64,000 bases of DNA, taken from contig JBLIRR010000002.1 of the NCBI GenBank assembly GCA_049472395.1, forward strand, positions 266,913 to 330,912, written 5' to 3'. Both the position numbers and the translations under genes were made by a program. Under the pieces are notes generated by a model. The model searched no databases. It worked only from the letters and a program-made list of their open reading frames with translations, and was not told where the DNA came from. Source of the DNA: JBLIRR01 sp049472395. GTDB taxonomy: Bacteria; SZUA-182; DTGQ01; JBLIRR01. Position 1 is the first letter of the stretch; the number at the start of each line of letters is the position of its first letter. Shown here one piece after another: positions 51,878 through 59,421 of this stretch.

Positions 51878-52238
51878 ATGTATCTCCTATCCTTTTGATT
51901 GTATGCATGCTTTTAAAGTAAAAATTATACTCAATTATTCTTTGTTCTGCAAATGCGCCTATATTTAAAATGAATTGTTGGTGAGCGGCCAGGACAATCG
52001 CATGAAAATTACATCCTCGTGCAATTAACTTTACCCAACAAGGACATAATGTAGTTTTTTTTAAATATCTAAAATTCTCGCTTAACAAATCAAAATCCTT
52101 CATGCGATTACCCTGGGTGAGCGGCACTTGCAGTTATGCGAATAATCTGAAATAATATAAACTAATGACACAGTAAGTGTGTGAATGTGCAAATAAATCA
52201 TATACTATCATTGTAAGCATAAAGGATATAGTAATAAA
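51878..52238. other. 361-base intergenic region with MITE-like element
   Basis: Between the divergent aminotransferase gene and the small membrane-protein gene lie the 128-bp element at 51989-52116 and AT-rich flanks. No other structure or coding sequence is convincing. Confidence 0.6.
51981..52124. mobile_element. 128-bp MITE-like element with terminal inverted repeats and target duplication
   Basis: The element spans 51989-52116. Its ends are CCAGGACAATCGCATGAA (left) and, on the opposite strand, CCAGGGTAATCGCATGAA (right): 18-bp inverted ends that match at 16 positions. It is flanked by the 8-bp direct repeat GTGAGCGG (51981-51988 and 52117-52124), the usual scar of transposition; a ninth flanking base, C, also matches. 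It has no coding capacity. Families with 8-bp duplications include ISAs1, ISL3 and IS66; the parent transposase cannot be named from this. A truncated relative is at 13465. Confidence 0.75.
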
Positions 52239-52571
52239 ATGCAGTTATTTCTTTCATTTTTAATAGGATGGATTGCTGGTTTTTGGGTTTTTTGGGATGC
52301 GAAGAAAAGAGGACGGCCTGATAGCCGAGCATTTCTGTGGGGACTCGGGACTTTTCTTGCAACAATTATCTTTTTGCCCCTATGGCTCTTTCTGAGGGAT
52401 AAAAACGATCCTCAGGGAGCACATAGAATGATTGGAAATTCAATCTCTCGCTGTGGCTCTTGCGGTGGCTCCTTTACGACAATTCCCCATGCAAAATATT
52501 GTCCCTTCTGCGGCCAATCCTTGGATAAAAAAACAGAGTACCCTGATATAACAATCACACCTGAGGATTAA
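52239..52571 (+). CDS. small membrane protein with C-terminal zinc ribbon
   Basis: This 110-residue protein has two membrane helices (about residues 3-20 and 34-52), with a positive DAKKRGRPDSRAF loop between them. A zinc ribbon follows, with CGSCGGSF and CPFCGQSL. The ribbon probably faces the cytoplasm. No family is recognised. The next gene follows after 8 bases, so both are likely one transcript. Confidence 0.7.
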   Translation: MQLFLSFLIGWIAGFWVFWDAKKRGRPDSRAFLWGLGTFLATIIFLPLWLFLRDKNDPQGAHRMIGNSISRCGSCGGSFTTIPHAKYCPFCGQSLDKKTEYPDITITPED

Positions 52572-52579
52572 TACGCACT

Positions 52580-53134
52580 ATGAGTTCAAAAGGTAAAATA
52601 ATTTTTATTATCGCAAGTGCCATTGTATGCTTAGTGGTTATTGTATTCTTATCCGGCGCCTATTATACTGGAGCATTCAATGACGTCCAATTGCAGAAAG
52701 ATACGCGAGGCTGCTACCATATTGTATTCTTATCACATAAAGGTCCCTATTATCTTATTCAAGAGAAAATACAAAAAGTTGAGTCATTTCTCCGCAATAA
52801 AAGAGTGAAAATAATTAATCCCTGCGGCATATACTATGATGATCCTTCAACTGTCCCAAAGAAGCAGCTCAGGAGCAAGGGAGGATATATTGTCGATTTT
52901 AAGGTGGAACTTCAATCCCCTTTTGAACAAGAACATATTCCCAAACGTGATGTCATTATGGCTACGTTTAAAGGCCATCCTGCAGTGGCCGCATTTAAGA
53001 TCTACCCTAAAATAAATCAGTGGATGAGCGCCCACAATTGTGAGCCTGCCGGCCCTGCATTGGAAATCTATCGCAACGACGGATATATAGAATGTGAAAT
53101 GCCTATTCAACAAAAAAAGAATAACCCTGAATAA
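52580..53134 (+). CDS. membrane-anchored GyrI-like effector-binding domain protein
   Basis: The protein has 184 residues. A single N-terminal membrane helix (about 7-28) is followed by a domain resembling the GyrI/AraC effector-binding fold. The last 50 residues contain the family-typical GPALEIYRNDGYIECEMPI strand and turn. Such domains bind small hydrophobic molecules. It could tether a ligand sensor to the membrane; the ligand is unknown. It is 40 bases before ahcY. Confidence 0.65.
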   Translation: MSSKGKIIFIIASAIVCLVVIVFLSGAYYTGAFNDVQLQKDTRGCYHIVFLSHKGPYYLIQEKIQKVESFLRNKRVKIINPCGIYYDDPSTVPKKQLRSKGGYIVDFKVELQSPFEQEHIPKRDVIMATFKGHPAVAAFKIYPKINQWMSAHNCEPAGPALEIYRNDGYIECEMPIQQKKNNPE

Positions 53135-53174
53135 AGTTAAGAATAAATGTTTACTATGATCAAGGAGAGAACAA

Positions 53175-54605
53175 ATGTTTGAGGCTTTGGAAACAACTGA
53201 GACCCTAAAATATAAGGTACATGATATTTCTCTTGCGGAAGCGGGGCGTAAGCAAATTGAGATTGCAGAGAAGGAAATGCCGGGACTTATGGCTATTAGA
53301 GAGAAATACGCGACTGAAAAGCCCCTTAAAGGTGCACGCATTACAGGTTCTTTGCATATGACCGTCCAAACCGCTGTGTTAATGGAGACCTTGGCCGAGT
53401 TAGGAGGGCAGCTACGATGGGCATCCTGCAATATCTTCTCGACTCAAGACGAGGCGGCAGCGGCTATGGCGGCACGAGGGATTCCTGTTTTTGCCTGGAA
53501 GGGTGAAACACTCCAGGAGTATTGGTGGTGCACGAATCAGGCGCTAAAATTCGATGATGACAAAGGGCCCCATCTTGTCGTAGATGATGGAGGTGATGCC
53601 ACCCTCCTTATTCATAAAGGCTATCAGGCAGAAGAAGGCGATCCATGGTGCACACAACCTGCTCATAATAAAGAAGAGAAGGTAATTAAGGCCCTCATTC
53701 GAGAGGAGCTTGAAAAGGATAATCAAAGATGGCATAGAATTGTCAATGAATGGAAGGGTGTCTCAGAAGAAACAACCACTGGTGTGCATAGGCTTATGCA
53801 GATGGAAGAGAAAGGCACATTGCTCGTGCCTGCCATCAATGTGAATGATTCGGTGACAAAATCGAAATTTGACAATATTTATGGGTGCAGGGAATCTCTG
53901 ATAGATGGCATCAGGAGGGCCACGGATGTCATGATTGGGGGAAAAGTATGTGTGGTGTGCGGTTATGGTGATGTGGGAAAGGGCTCATGCGAGTCCTTGC
54001 GAGGTTCGGGAGCACGGGTTATTGTTACTGAGATTGATCCCATATGTGCGTTGCAAGCTTCCATGGCGGGCTATGAGGTTGCAACCGTTGAGGATTGTCT
54101 CCCGATAGGGGATATTTATGTGACGACTACCGGCAACTGCGATGTAATCACGGCAGAGCATATGGAGAAAATGAAGGACCAGGCTATTGTATGCAATATT
54201 GGCCATTTTGACAGCGAGATAGAGGTTGACCGCTTGCAACAGGTCCCTGGAATAAAAAAGGTGAACATAAAACCACAGGTAGACAGGTATGATTTTCCTG
54301 ACGGACATAGTATTTATCTTCTCGCTGAAGGACGATTGGTAAATTTAGGGTGTGCCACGGGGCATCCCTCATTTGTCATGTCCAATTCATTTTCCAATCA
54401 GGTTCTGGCGCAAATTGATTTGTGGAAAAACAAGGACACCTATGAGAGGAAAGTGTACCGTCTTTCCAAAAAGCTCGATGAAGAGGTCGCACGGCTCCAT
54501 CTGAAAAAAATAGGAGTAAAATTAACAGTGATGACCAAAAAACAGTCGGAGTACCTGGGGATTCCCATTGAAGGTCCCTATAAACCGGAGCATTACAGAT
54601 ATTAA
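53175..54605 (+). CDS. ahcY: S-adenosylhomocysteine hydrolase
   Basis: This 476-residue enzyme splits S-adenosylhomocysteine into adenosine and homocysteine, removing the inhibitor left by SAM-dependent methylation. The NAD-binding core VCGYGDVGKGSCESLRG is intact. The catalytic stretch around SKFDNIYGCRESLIDGIRRA and the C-terminal NAD-binding lysine/tyrosine tail (GPYKPEHYRY) are also present, so the tetramer form is expected. AAGGAG precedes the ATG. The adenosine-kinase-like gene at 57996 could clear the adenosine product. No SAM- or SAH-sensing riboswitch is visible in the 40 bases upstream. Confidence 0.97.
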   Translation: MFEALETTETLKYKVHDISLAEAGRKQIEIAEKEMPGLMAIREKYATEKPLKGARITGSLHMTVQTAVLMETLAELGGQLRWASCNIFSTQDEAAAAMAARGIPVFAWKGETLQEYWWCTNQALKFDDDKGPHLVVDDGGDATLLIHKGYQAEEGDPWCTQPAHNKEEKVIKALIREELEKDNQRWHRIVNEWKGVSEETTTGVHRLMQMEEKGTLLVPAINVNDSVTKSKFDNIYGCRESLIDGIRRATDVMIGGKVCVVCGYGDVGKGSCESLRGSGARVIVTEIDPICALQASMAGYEVATVEDCLPIGDIYVTTTGNCDVITAEHMEKMKDQAIVCNIGHFDSEIEVDRLQQVPGIKKVNIKPQVDRYDFPDGHSIYLLAEGRLVNLGCATGHPSFVMSNSFSNQVLAQIDLWKNKDTYERKVYRLSKKLDEEVARLHLKKIGVKLTVMTKKQSEYLGIPIEGPYKPEHYRY

Positions 54606-54621
54606 TAAGAATCCTGTAGAT

Positions 54622-55356
54622 ATGACAGCGGATGTGGATAACCGGTTAGGCTCTATTTATGAGTATCTCCTCGCCAAATATGGCAGACAAGGGTGGTGGC
54701 CGTTAATTCACTATCAAGGATGTAATCCGACAAAAAGCGGGATTGTGTCAGGGTATCATCCTGGTAAGTATACCATCCCGGAATCTGAGGATGAGAAATA
54801 TGAGATTTGCCTGGGGGCCATTCTCACCCAAAATACCGGTTGGCCTCAGGTTGAGGTAGCGCTTAAGAATTTAGTCCGAATCTGCGCCCTTAACCCTGCA
54901 TCTATAAAAAAGATGCAGATGGACGAGCTTAAAGAGGCAATAAAACCATCGGGCTATTATAATCAAAAGGCAAAAAAGGTGAAGATATTTACCGACTATT
55001 TCATGACCCTGAAACAAGGGTATATTCCCCGAAGAGATGAGCTTCTCACTATCTGGGGAATCGGCAGGGAGACCGCAGATTCAATGCTTCTTTATGCCTT
55101 TAAAGTCCCTACCTTTGTAGTAGATGCATATACTAAAAGGATAATGAACAATCTAAAGATGATAGAGCCCACATATACCTATGATCAAATTAAAGAGATC
55201 TTCGAGAAGAATCTTCCCCGCGATCTTGTTCTTTATCAAGAGTATCATGCGCTTATTGTTGAACACGCAAAGAGATATTACCCTAAAAAGGCTGATTATA
55301 CAGAGTGTCCCTTATACCAATCAATTGTTCTTAACCAGGTTCAACTGACAGCATGA
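54622..55356 (+). CDS. endonuclease III-related DNA glycosylase (MagIII-like)
   Basis: This HhH-GPD DNA glycosylase has about 244 residues. The helix-hairpin-helix motif WGIGRETADSMLLYA is followed by the catalytic Asp in FVVDAYTKRI. In bifunctional endonuclease III the equivalent motif has Lys (GRKTA) as nucleophile; here it is Glu, so only glycosylase activity is expected. The C-terminal Cys set of the iron-sulfur cluster is missing (one Cys in TECPLYQSI). Both features fit the MagIII type, which removes 3-methyladenine. Start ATG 54622 avoids overlap with ahcY; a TTG at 54568 is possible. The M16 peptidase gene overlaps its stop by 4 bases. Confidence 0.82.
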   Translation: MTADVDNRLGSIYEYLLAKYGRQGWWPLIHYQGCNPTKSGIVSGYHPGKYTIPESEDEKYEICLGAILTQNTGWPQVEVALKNLVRICALNPASIKKMQMDELKEAIKPSGYYNQKAKKVKIFTDYFMTLKQGYIPRRDELLTIWGIGRETADSMLLYAFKVPTFVVDAYTKRIMNNLKMIEPTYTYDQIKEIFEKNLPRDLVLYQEYHALIVEHAKRYYPKKADYTECPLYQSIVLNQVQLTA

Positions 55357-56642
55357 AATTTAATGTGACGCACCATCGATTAAGTAATGGCCTCTTGATT
55401 CTGTGCGTTGAGGATCATGCCTCTCCTGCTATATCATATCAAGTGCACATTGCAGCCGGGACGAGAAATGAAAAGCCGGGAATTATTGGCATATCGCATC
55501 TTTTTGAGCACTTAATGTTTCGAGGCTCAAAGGAACTTAAACCAGAAGAGATATCCCGGATTATCCAGGCTCACGGAGGATCTATAAATGCCTTTACCTC
55601 AAAGGACAATACATCATTTTTTGAGAATCTTCCCGCAGATAAATTAGAGCTTGCCGTGCGTCTTGAGGCAGAACGGTTGGAGTATTTGCAGCTTACCCAA
55701 GAGAACCTTGATGTTGAACGAGAAGTTGTCCGAGATGAGAGAAAATTAAGAATTGTCAATTCTCCCTATGGGCTTGTCGATGAGCAGCTTTATTTAGCCG
55801 CTTTTGACCAACATCCCTATCAATGGCCGATAAGTGGATTTGACAGCAACCTTGTGAGCATCACACTTGATGAATGCCTCGCATTCTATCGCAGGCATTA
55901 TGCGCCGAATAATTGCATTGTCGTGATTGTCGGGGATATACACACAGAAAAGGCACTTGGATTAGTTGAAAAATATTATGGACATCTTGCCCCGCAGACA
56001 CCTCCTGAGGATGTAAGATGCATTGAGCATCCGCAACGCGGTGAAAAAAGAGTGTTATTCAAAAAGGTCTCCATGGTTGAAGGCTTATTTGCAGGCTTCC
56101 ATATTCCCGGAATGCAGCAGGAGGAGAGTATTGCCCTGATCGCATTGAGTAATATACTCTCATCCGGCAAATCCTCTCGTTTTTACCGAAAATTCATTCA
56201 GCCGGGCAGGGTCATCGAATTGGGAACAAATGCCGGATTTCCTCCATTTATCAGTAGGGACCCAGGATTATTTGAATTAGTCGCGCTTGCTCCCTTAAAC
56301 ACAAATATGGAATCATTAGAGCATGAGGTATACGCTGAAATTGAAAGGATACAAGAGGATGGGCCTTCTGATGATGAAGTAAAAAAAGCCAAAAAGCAGA
56401 TTAAATCAGCCATGGTGAGATCGGTCCAAACCCAGATGAATAAGGGATTAATAGTAGGTATAGGGCAGATACGAAGTGGCATGAGCCTGTATCTTGATTA
56501 TTTTTTGGAAAAATTGTCATCTCTTTCCTGTGCAACGATTCAGGAAGTGGCAGCACGCTATCTGAGGGATGATAATCGGACGGTTGTCATGCTTGTTCCG
56601 GTCACTGAAAAGGAAAGCGCTGAGCTTGGAGTGTTGATTTAA
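55353..56642 (+). CDS. M16 family zinc peptidase, catalytic subunit
   Basis: This 429-residue peptidase is of the mitochondrial-processing-peptidase/PqqL type. The inverted zinc motif HxxEH is present in HLFEHLMFRGS (about residues 50-60), with the third ligand Glu in EREVVRDER further on. Two repeated M16 domains are seen. It starts inside the stop codon of the glycosylase gene (ATGA overlap) and the next gene begins 16 bases later, so it forms an operon with its non-catalytic sister. Substrate unknown. Confidence 0.93.
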   Translation: MKFNVTHHRLSNGLLILCVEDHASPAISYQVHIAAGTRNEKPGIIGISHLFEHLMFRGSKELKPEEISRIIQAHGGSINAFTSKDNTSFFENLPADKLELAVRLEAERLEYLQLTQENLDVEREVVRDERKLRIVNSPYGLVDEQLYLAAFDQHPYQWPISGFDSNLVSITLDECLAFYRRHYAPNNCIVVIVGDIHTEKALGLVEKYYGHLAPQTPPEDVRCIEHPQRGEKRVLFKKVSMVEGLFAGFHIPGMQQEESIALIALSNILSSGKSSRFYRKFIQPGRVIELGTNAGFPPFISRDPGLFELVALAPLNTNMESLEHEVYAEIERIQEDGPSDDEVKKAKKQIKSAMVRSVQTQMNKGLIVGIGQIRSGMSLYLDYFLEKLSSLSCATIQEVAARYLRDDNRTVVMLVPVTEKESAELGVLI

Positions 56643-56658
56643 TCCGGAGAAAGATGGA

Positions 56659-57975
56659 ATGAAAATAAAATTGCCCCAATTACATGAAATGAGCCTCTCA
56701 AATGGATTAAAGGTCATAATTGGAAAAAAATCAGACCTTCCCCTTATTAATATAGAGGTTATGGTGAAGGCCGGGGCTGCTGAAAATCCTGCAGGCCTTT
56801 CTGGTTTAAGCGACGTGACAAGCGAATTAATCACCCGTGGGAGCACCACTATTACGGCGGATAAGCTTGACCTTGAGCTTGATCGCTCCGGGATTGCTCT
56901 CTCCCCCGGGGAAACCTATGATGCAAGTTTTCTTACTATTTCAGGACTTGCTGAGGATTTTCACCAGATGATGCGGATCATCAGTGATCTTCTCCTTCAC
57001 CCCTCATTTCCCGAAGGGGAATTGGCAGATTTAAAAAAGAGAAGACTGGCGCAGCTTGCTGAACGGGAGAACAACCCTTCGCTCATCGCGAGTGATACTC
57101 TACGGGAAATTTTATATCACGATCATCCTTATGGTCACCCTTTGGAGGGAACGCGCGATTCAATAAAGAGGATCTCGATTGATATCATACGTGCCTTTTA
57201 TGCCCAACAGTATACCCCCATACGATCAACACTTCTCATAATGGGCGATATATCAGATGAAGACATGATCATTGAGGAGTGCCAAAGCTTATTTACCGAC
57301 TGGTCATTTGAGCCTTCCCACCATTGCGCGCTTTCTTCTCCTTCTCACAACAGGGGAATTAATGTATGGCTGGTCAATAAACCCGAATTGACTCAATCCC
57401 AGATCAGGTTCGGACATATTGGCATAAAGAGTGACAATCCGGATTTTTTTGCCATACAGGTGATGAATTATATTCTTGGAGGGGGTGGATTCGCGTCCCG
57501 GCTAATGACCCAGATACGATCTGTCAAGGGATATACATATGGGATTTCCAGCACGTTCAACCCGAGATTAGAGCGTGGGCCCTTTTTAATCTCCACCTTT
57601 ACTGCCAATGAAACGGTAAAAGAACTCATCATGTGCGTATATGATACCATCAATCAGTTTATTGATGAGGGGCCGAGCACGCATGAGCTTGATGAGGCAA
57701 AACAATTTTTTTGCGGTAATTATCCCCTTCAGTTTGACACTATCGGAAAGATAGCAGGTAAACTGCTTTCAGTGGAATTATATAATCTTGGCAGGGATTA
57801 TATTGAACAGTATACGGATAACATAGCTGCCGTGAGCTTGGAGGATGTGCAAGAGGCTGCAAAAAAATACGTTCAGCCGGACAATTTTAATATTGTGATT
57901 GTAGGAAAAAGCGCAGCATACAGGGATGCGTTATCCTCTTTGGAAGGTTTTGCCGTATATGACAAGGAGATATAA
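56659..57975 (+). CDS. M16 family peptidase, non-catalytic partner subunit
   Basis: This 438-residue M16 homologue lacks the HxxEH zinc motif; the equivalent place reads GLSDVTSELITRGS. It keeps the Arg/Tyr substrate-binding pair in VKGYTYGISS. Catalytic and non-catalytic M16 subunits commonly form a heterodimer in which the latter helps to bind substrate. The adjacent upstream gene supplies the catalytic chain. The C-terminus matches the fold end (YVQPDNFNIVIVGK). Confidence 0.9.
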   Translation: MKIKLPQLHEMSLSNGLKVIIGKKSDLPLINIEVMVKAGAAENPAGLSGLSDVTSELITRGSTTITADKLDLELDRSGIALSPGETYDASFLTISGLAEDFHQMMRIISDLLLHPSFPEGELADLKKRRLAQLAERENNPSLIASDTLREILYHDHPYGHPLEGTRDSIKRISIDIIRAFYAQQYTPIRSTLLIMGDISDEDMIIEECQSLFTDWSFEPSHHCALSSPSHNRGINVWLVNKPELTQSQIRFGHIGIKSDNPDFFAIQVMNYILGGGGFASRLMTQIRSVKGYTYGISSTFNPRLERGPFLISTFTANETVKELIMCVYDTINQFIDEGPSTHELDEAKQFFCGNYPLQFDTIGKIAGKLLSVELYNLGRDYIEQYTDNIAAVSLEDVQEAAKKYVQPDNFNIVIVGKSAAYRDALSSLEGFAVYDKEI

Positions 57976-57995
57976 TAAGGAGGGAGGACCTCGTA

Positions 57996-58964
57996 ATGGT
58001 AGATATTTTAGCAATCGGTGATGCTATTGTCGATATTCAAACAAGGGTAGATGAGAGCTTTATTAAAGAGCATGGAATACATAAAGGAACAATGACCCTG
58101 GTGGAGAAAGAGGTGCAGCAGCAAATTATAGCTGCCCTTGACGAACAAAAGATCGAAAAATTTTCAGGCGGGTCTGCCGCCAATACCATTATCAGTATAA
58201 CTCAATTAGGCGGCACCGCACGATTTTTCGGTAAGGTGGGAAATGATCCCTATGGAGCATTTTACAGGGAAGACATGAAAAAAGCGGGAGTGATCTTTGA
58301 TACTCCTTCCGGGGAAGGCATGACCGGACGATGCCTTGTGCTTGTTACCCCTGATGGGGAAAGGACGATGCTTACCCATCTTGGGATATGCGGACAATTG
58401 AGTCCGGATGATATTGCCCTTGAGCATATCAAGGAGGCAAAGATGGTGTATATTGAAGGCTATCTGTGGGATAGCCCACCCGCCCGTGAAACATGCATGG
58501 TTATTCTCAAGGAGGCCAAGAAACTCGGGAAAAAAGTGGCATTTACTGTTTCCGATCCGTTTGTGGTATGCCGGTATAAAGATGAATTTCTAAAGGTAAT
58601 CCCCTTATGGTTTGATTTGTTGTTCTGTAACCTGGATGAAGGGCGGGAGCTGACGGGCCGCATCGATCAAGAGGAGGTGATCCGCTGTATAGGGGAACTG
58701 GTACCGCAAGTGGCTATGACATTAGGAGATGAAGGGGCTCTTGTATTTGACAGAGGAACCCTCCACGCTGTCCCAACGGAAAAGCTCACCCCCATCGATA
58801 CAAATGGCGCCGGTGATGCCTTTGCAGGAGGATTTCTTTATAGATATTTACGAGATCATTCCATAGAGTCCTGTGCACATATGGGCAATTGCTACTCCGG
58901 GCTTGTGGTGTCCCAGATGGGGGCGAGGAACCGCAAACCGATCCCTGACGTATTGCGTGACTGA
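57996..58964 (+). CDS. PfkB-family carbohydrate/nucleoside kinase (adenosine-kinase-like)
   Basis: This 322-residue ribokinase-family enzyme has the N-terminal GDAIVDIQTRVDE, the substrate-binding GGSAANTIISITQLGG and the catalytic DTNGAGDAFAGGFLYRY (base Asp about 268). The FSGGSAANT motif and overall length match bacterial adenosine kinases. An adenosine role fits the close ahcY gene and the SAM hydrolase at 19280, both of which release adenosine. A sugar substrate cannot be excluded. GGAGGGAGG precedes the ATG, and it is 20 bases after the M16 pair, probably in one transcript from ahcY onward. Confidence 0.85.
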   Translation: MVDILAIGDAIVDIQTRVDESFIKEHGIHKGTMTLVEKEVQQQIIAALDEQKIEKFSGGSAANTIISITQLGGTARFFGKVGNDPYGAFYREDMKKAGVIFDTPSGEGMTGRCLVLVTPDGERTMLTHLGICGQLSPDDIALEHIKEAKMVYIEGYLWDSPPARETCMVILKEAKKLGKKVAFTVSDPFVVCRYKDEFLKVIPLWFDLLFCNLDEGRELTGRIDQEEVIRCIGELVPQVAMTLGDEGALVFDRGTLHAVPTEKLTPIDTNGAGDAFAGGFLYRYLRDHSIESCAHMGNCYSGLVVSQMGARNRKPIPDVLRD

Positions 58965-59079
58965 CCAGTAATGCCATCATCCGCTAAAACACATTGCATT
59001 TTCATAAAGATTACAGGTTCCCTTCAATAATAGAAGCAGCCACAATATTAGAATTATCTGGGTCCGTATTCGTTATAGT

Positions 59080-59103
59080 AATACTTTTTCCAGAAAAAGT
59101 ATT
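59080..59103. terminator. perfect 10-bp hairpin just upstream of a consensus promoter
   Basis: AATACTTTTT (59080-59089) and AAAAAGTATT (59094-59103) form a stem with a CCAG loop. It overlaps the first two bases of the -35 box. It could end transcription from the kinase operon or serve as an operator; the stem is AT-rich, and only a short T run lies on the + strand. Confidence 0.45.
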
Positions 59104-59130
59104 GACAATTTGATTATGTTTATTTATAAT
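59102..59130 (+). promoter_or_regulatory. perfect consensus sigma-70 promoter
   Basis: TTGACA and TATAAT are separated by exactly 17 bases, an exact match to the consensus at both boxes. Transcription would start near 59137. The next major gene start is the subtilase ATG at 59422, leaving about 285 bases of leader or room for a small RNA. The -35 box touches the hairpin at 59080-59103. Confidence 0.75.
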
Positions 59131-59325
59131 GATATCCTAATTTATATTGCTTATATATAATACTTTTATTTCCAATAACTTTTTGGGGAAATGTTATTTT
59201 GTAAGAGGATCTCAATCTCCCTGATTTTCCAACCTTTATTTTCTGAGAATATGGTTATGAACAATTTTTAATGCTGACAAAATCGAGTTCCGTAACCTGA
59301 AAACGCTGATAGATTAATAGTTAGC

Positions 59326-59360
59326 AGAAAGGAGATGTGCCTATGGACAAATATAACTAA
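59326..59360 (+). promoter_or_regulatory. strong ribosome site with five-codon leader ORF
   Basis: AGAAAGGAGA (59326-59335) is 7 bases from an ATG at 59343 that opens a minimal ORF, Met-Asp-Lys-Tyr-Asn-stop (59343-59360). It lies in the leader between the consensus promoter and the subtilase gene. It may be a regulatory leader peptide or a chance match. Confidence 0.4.
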
Positions 59361-59421
59361 TATTCAAAATATTAAAACAATATAATATGATTAAATAGCA
59401 ATAGTAAGGAGGGAATGTAGA

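Larger units (their letters stand above)
58965..59421. other. 457-base intergenic region with consensus promoter and leader
   Basis: Between the kinase gene and the subtilase gene lie a 10-bp hairpin (59080-59103), a perfect sigma-70 promoter (59102-59130), and a leader of about 285 bases that contains a five-codon ORF with a strong ribosome site at 59343. No larger gene is seen. Confidence 0.6.

Noticed and set aside
53135..53174. SAH or SAM riboswitch before ahcY
   Set aside because: Only 40 bases separate the genes and no paired helices are visible.
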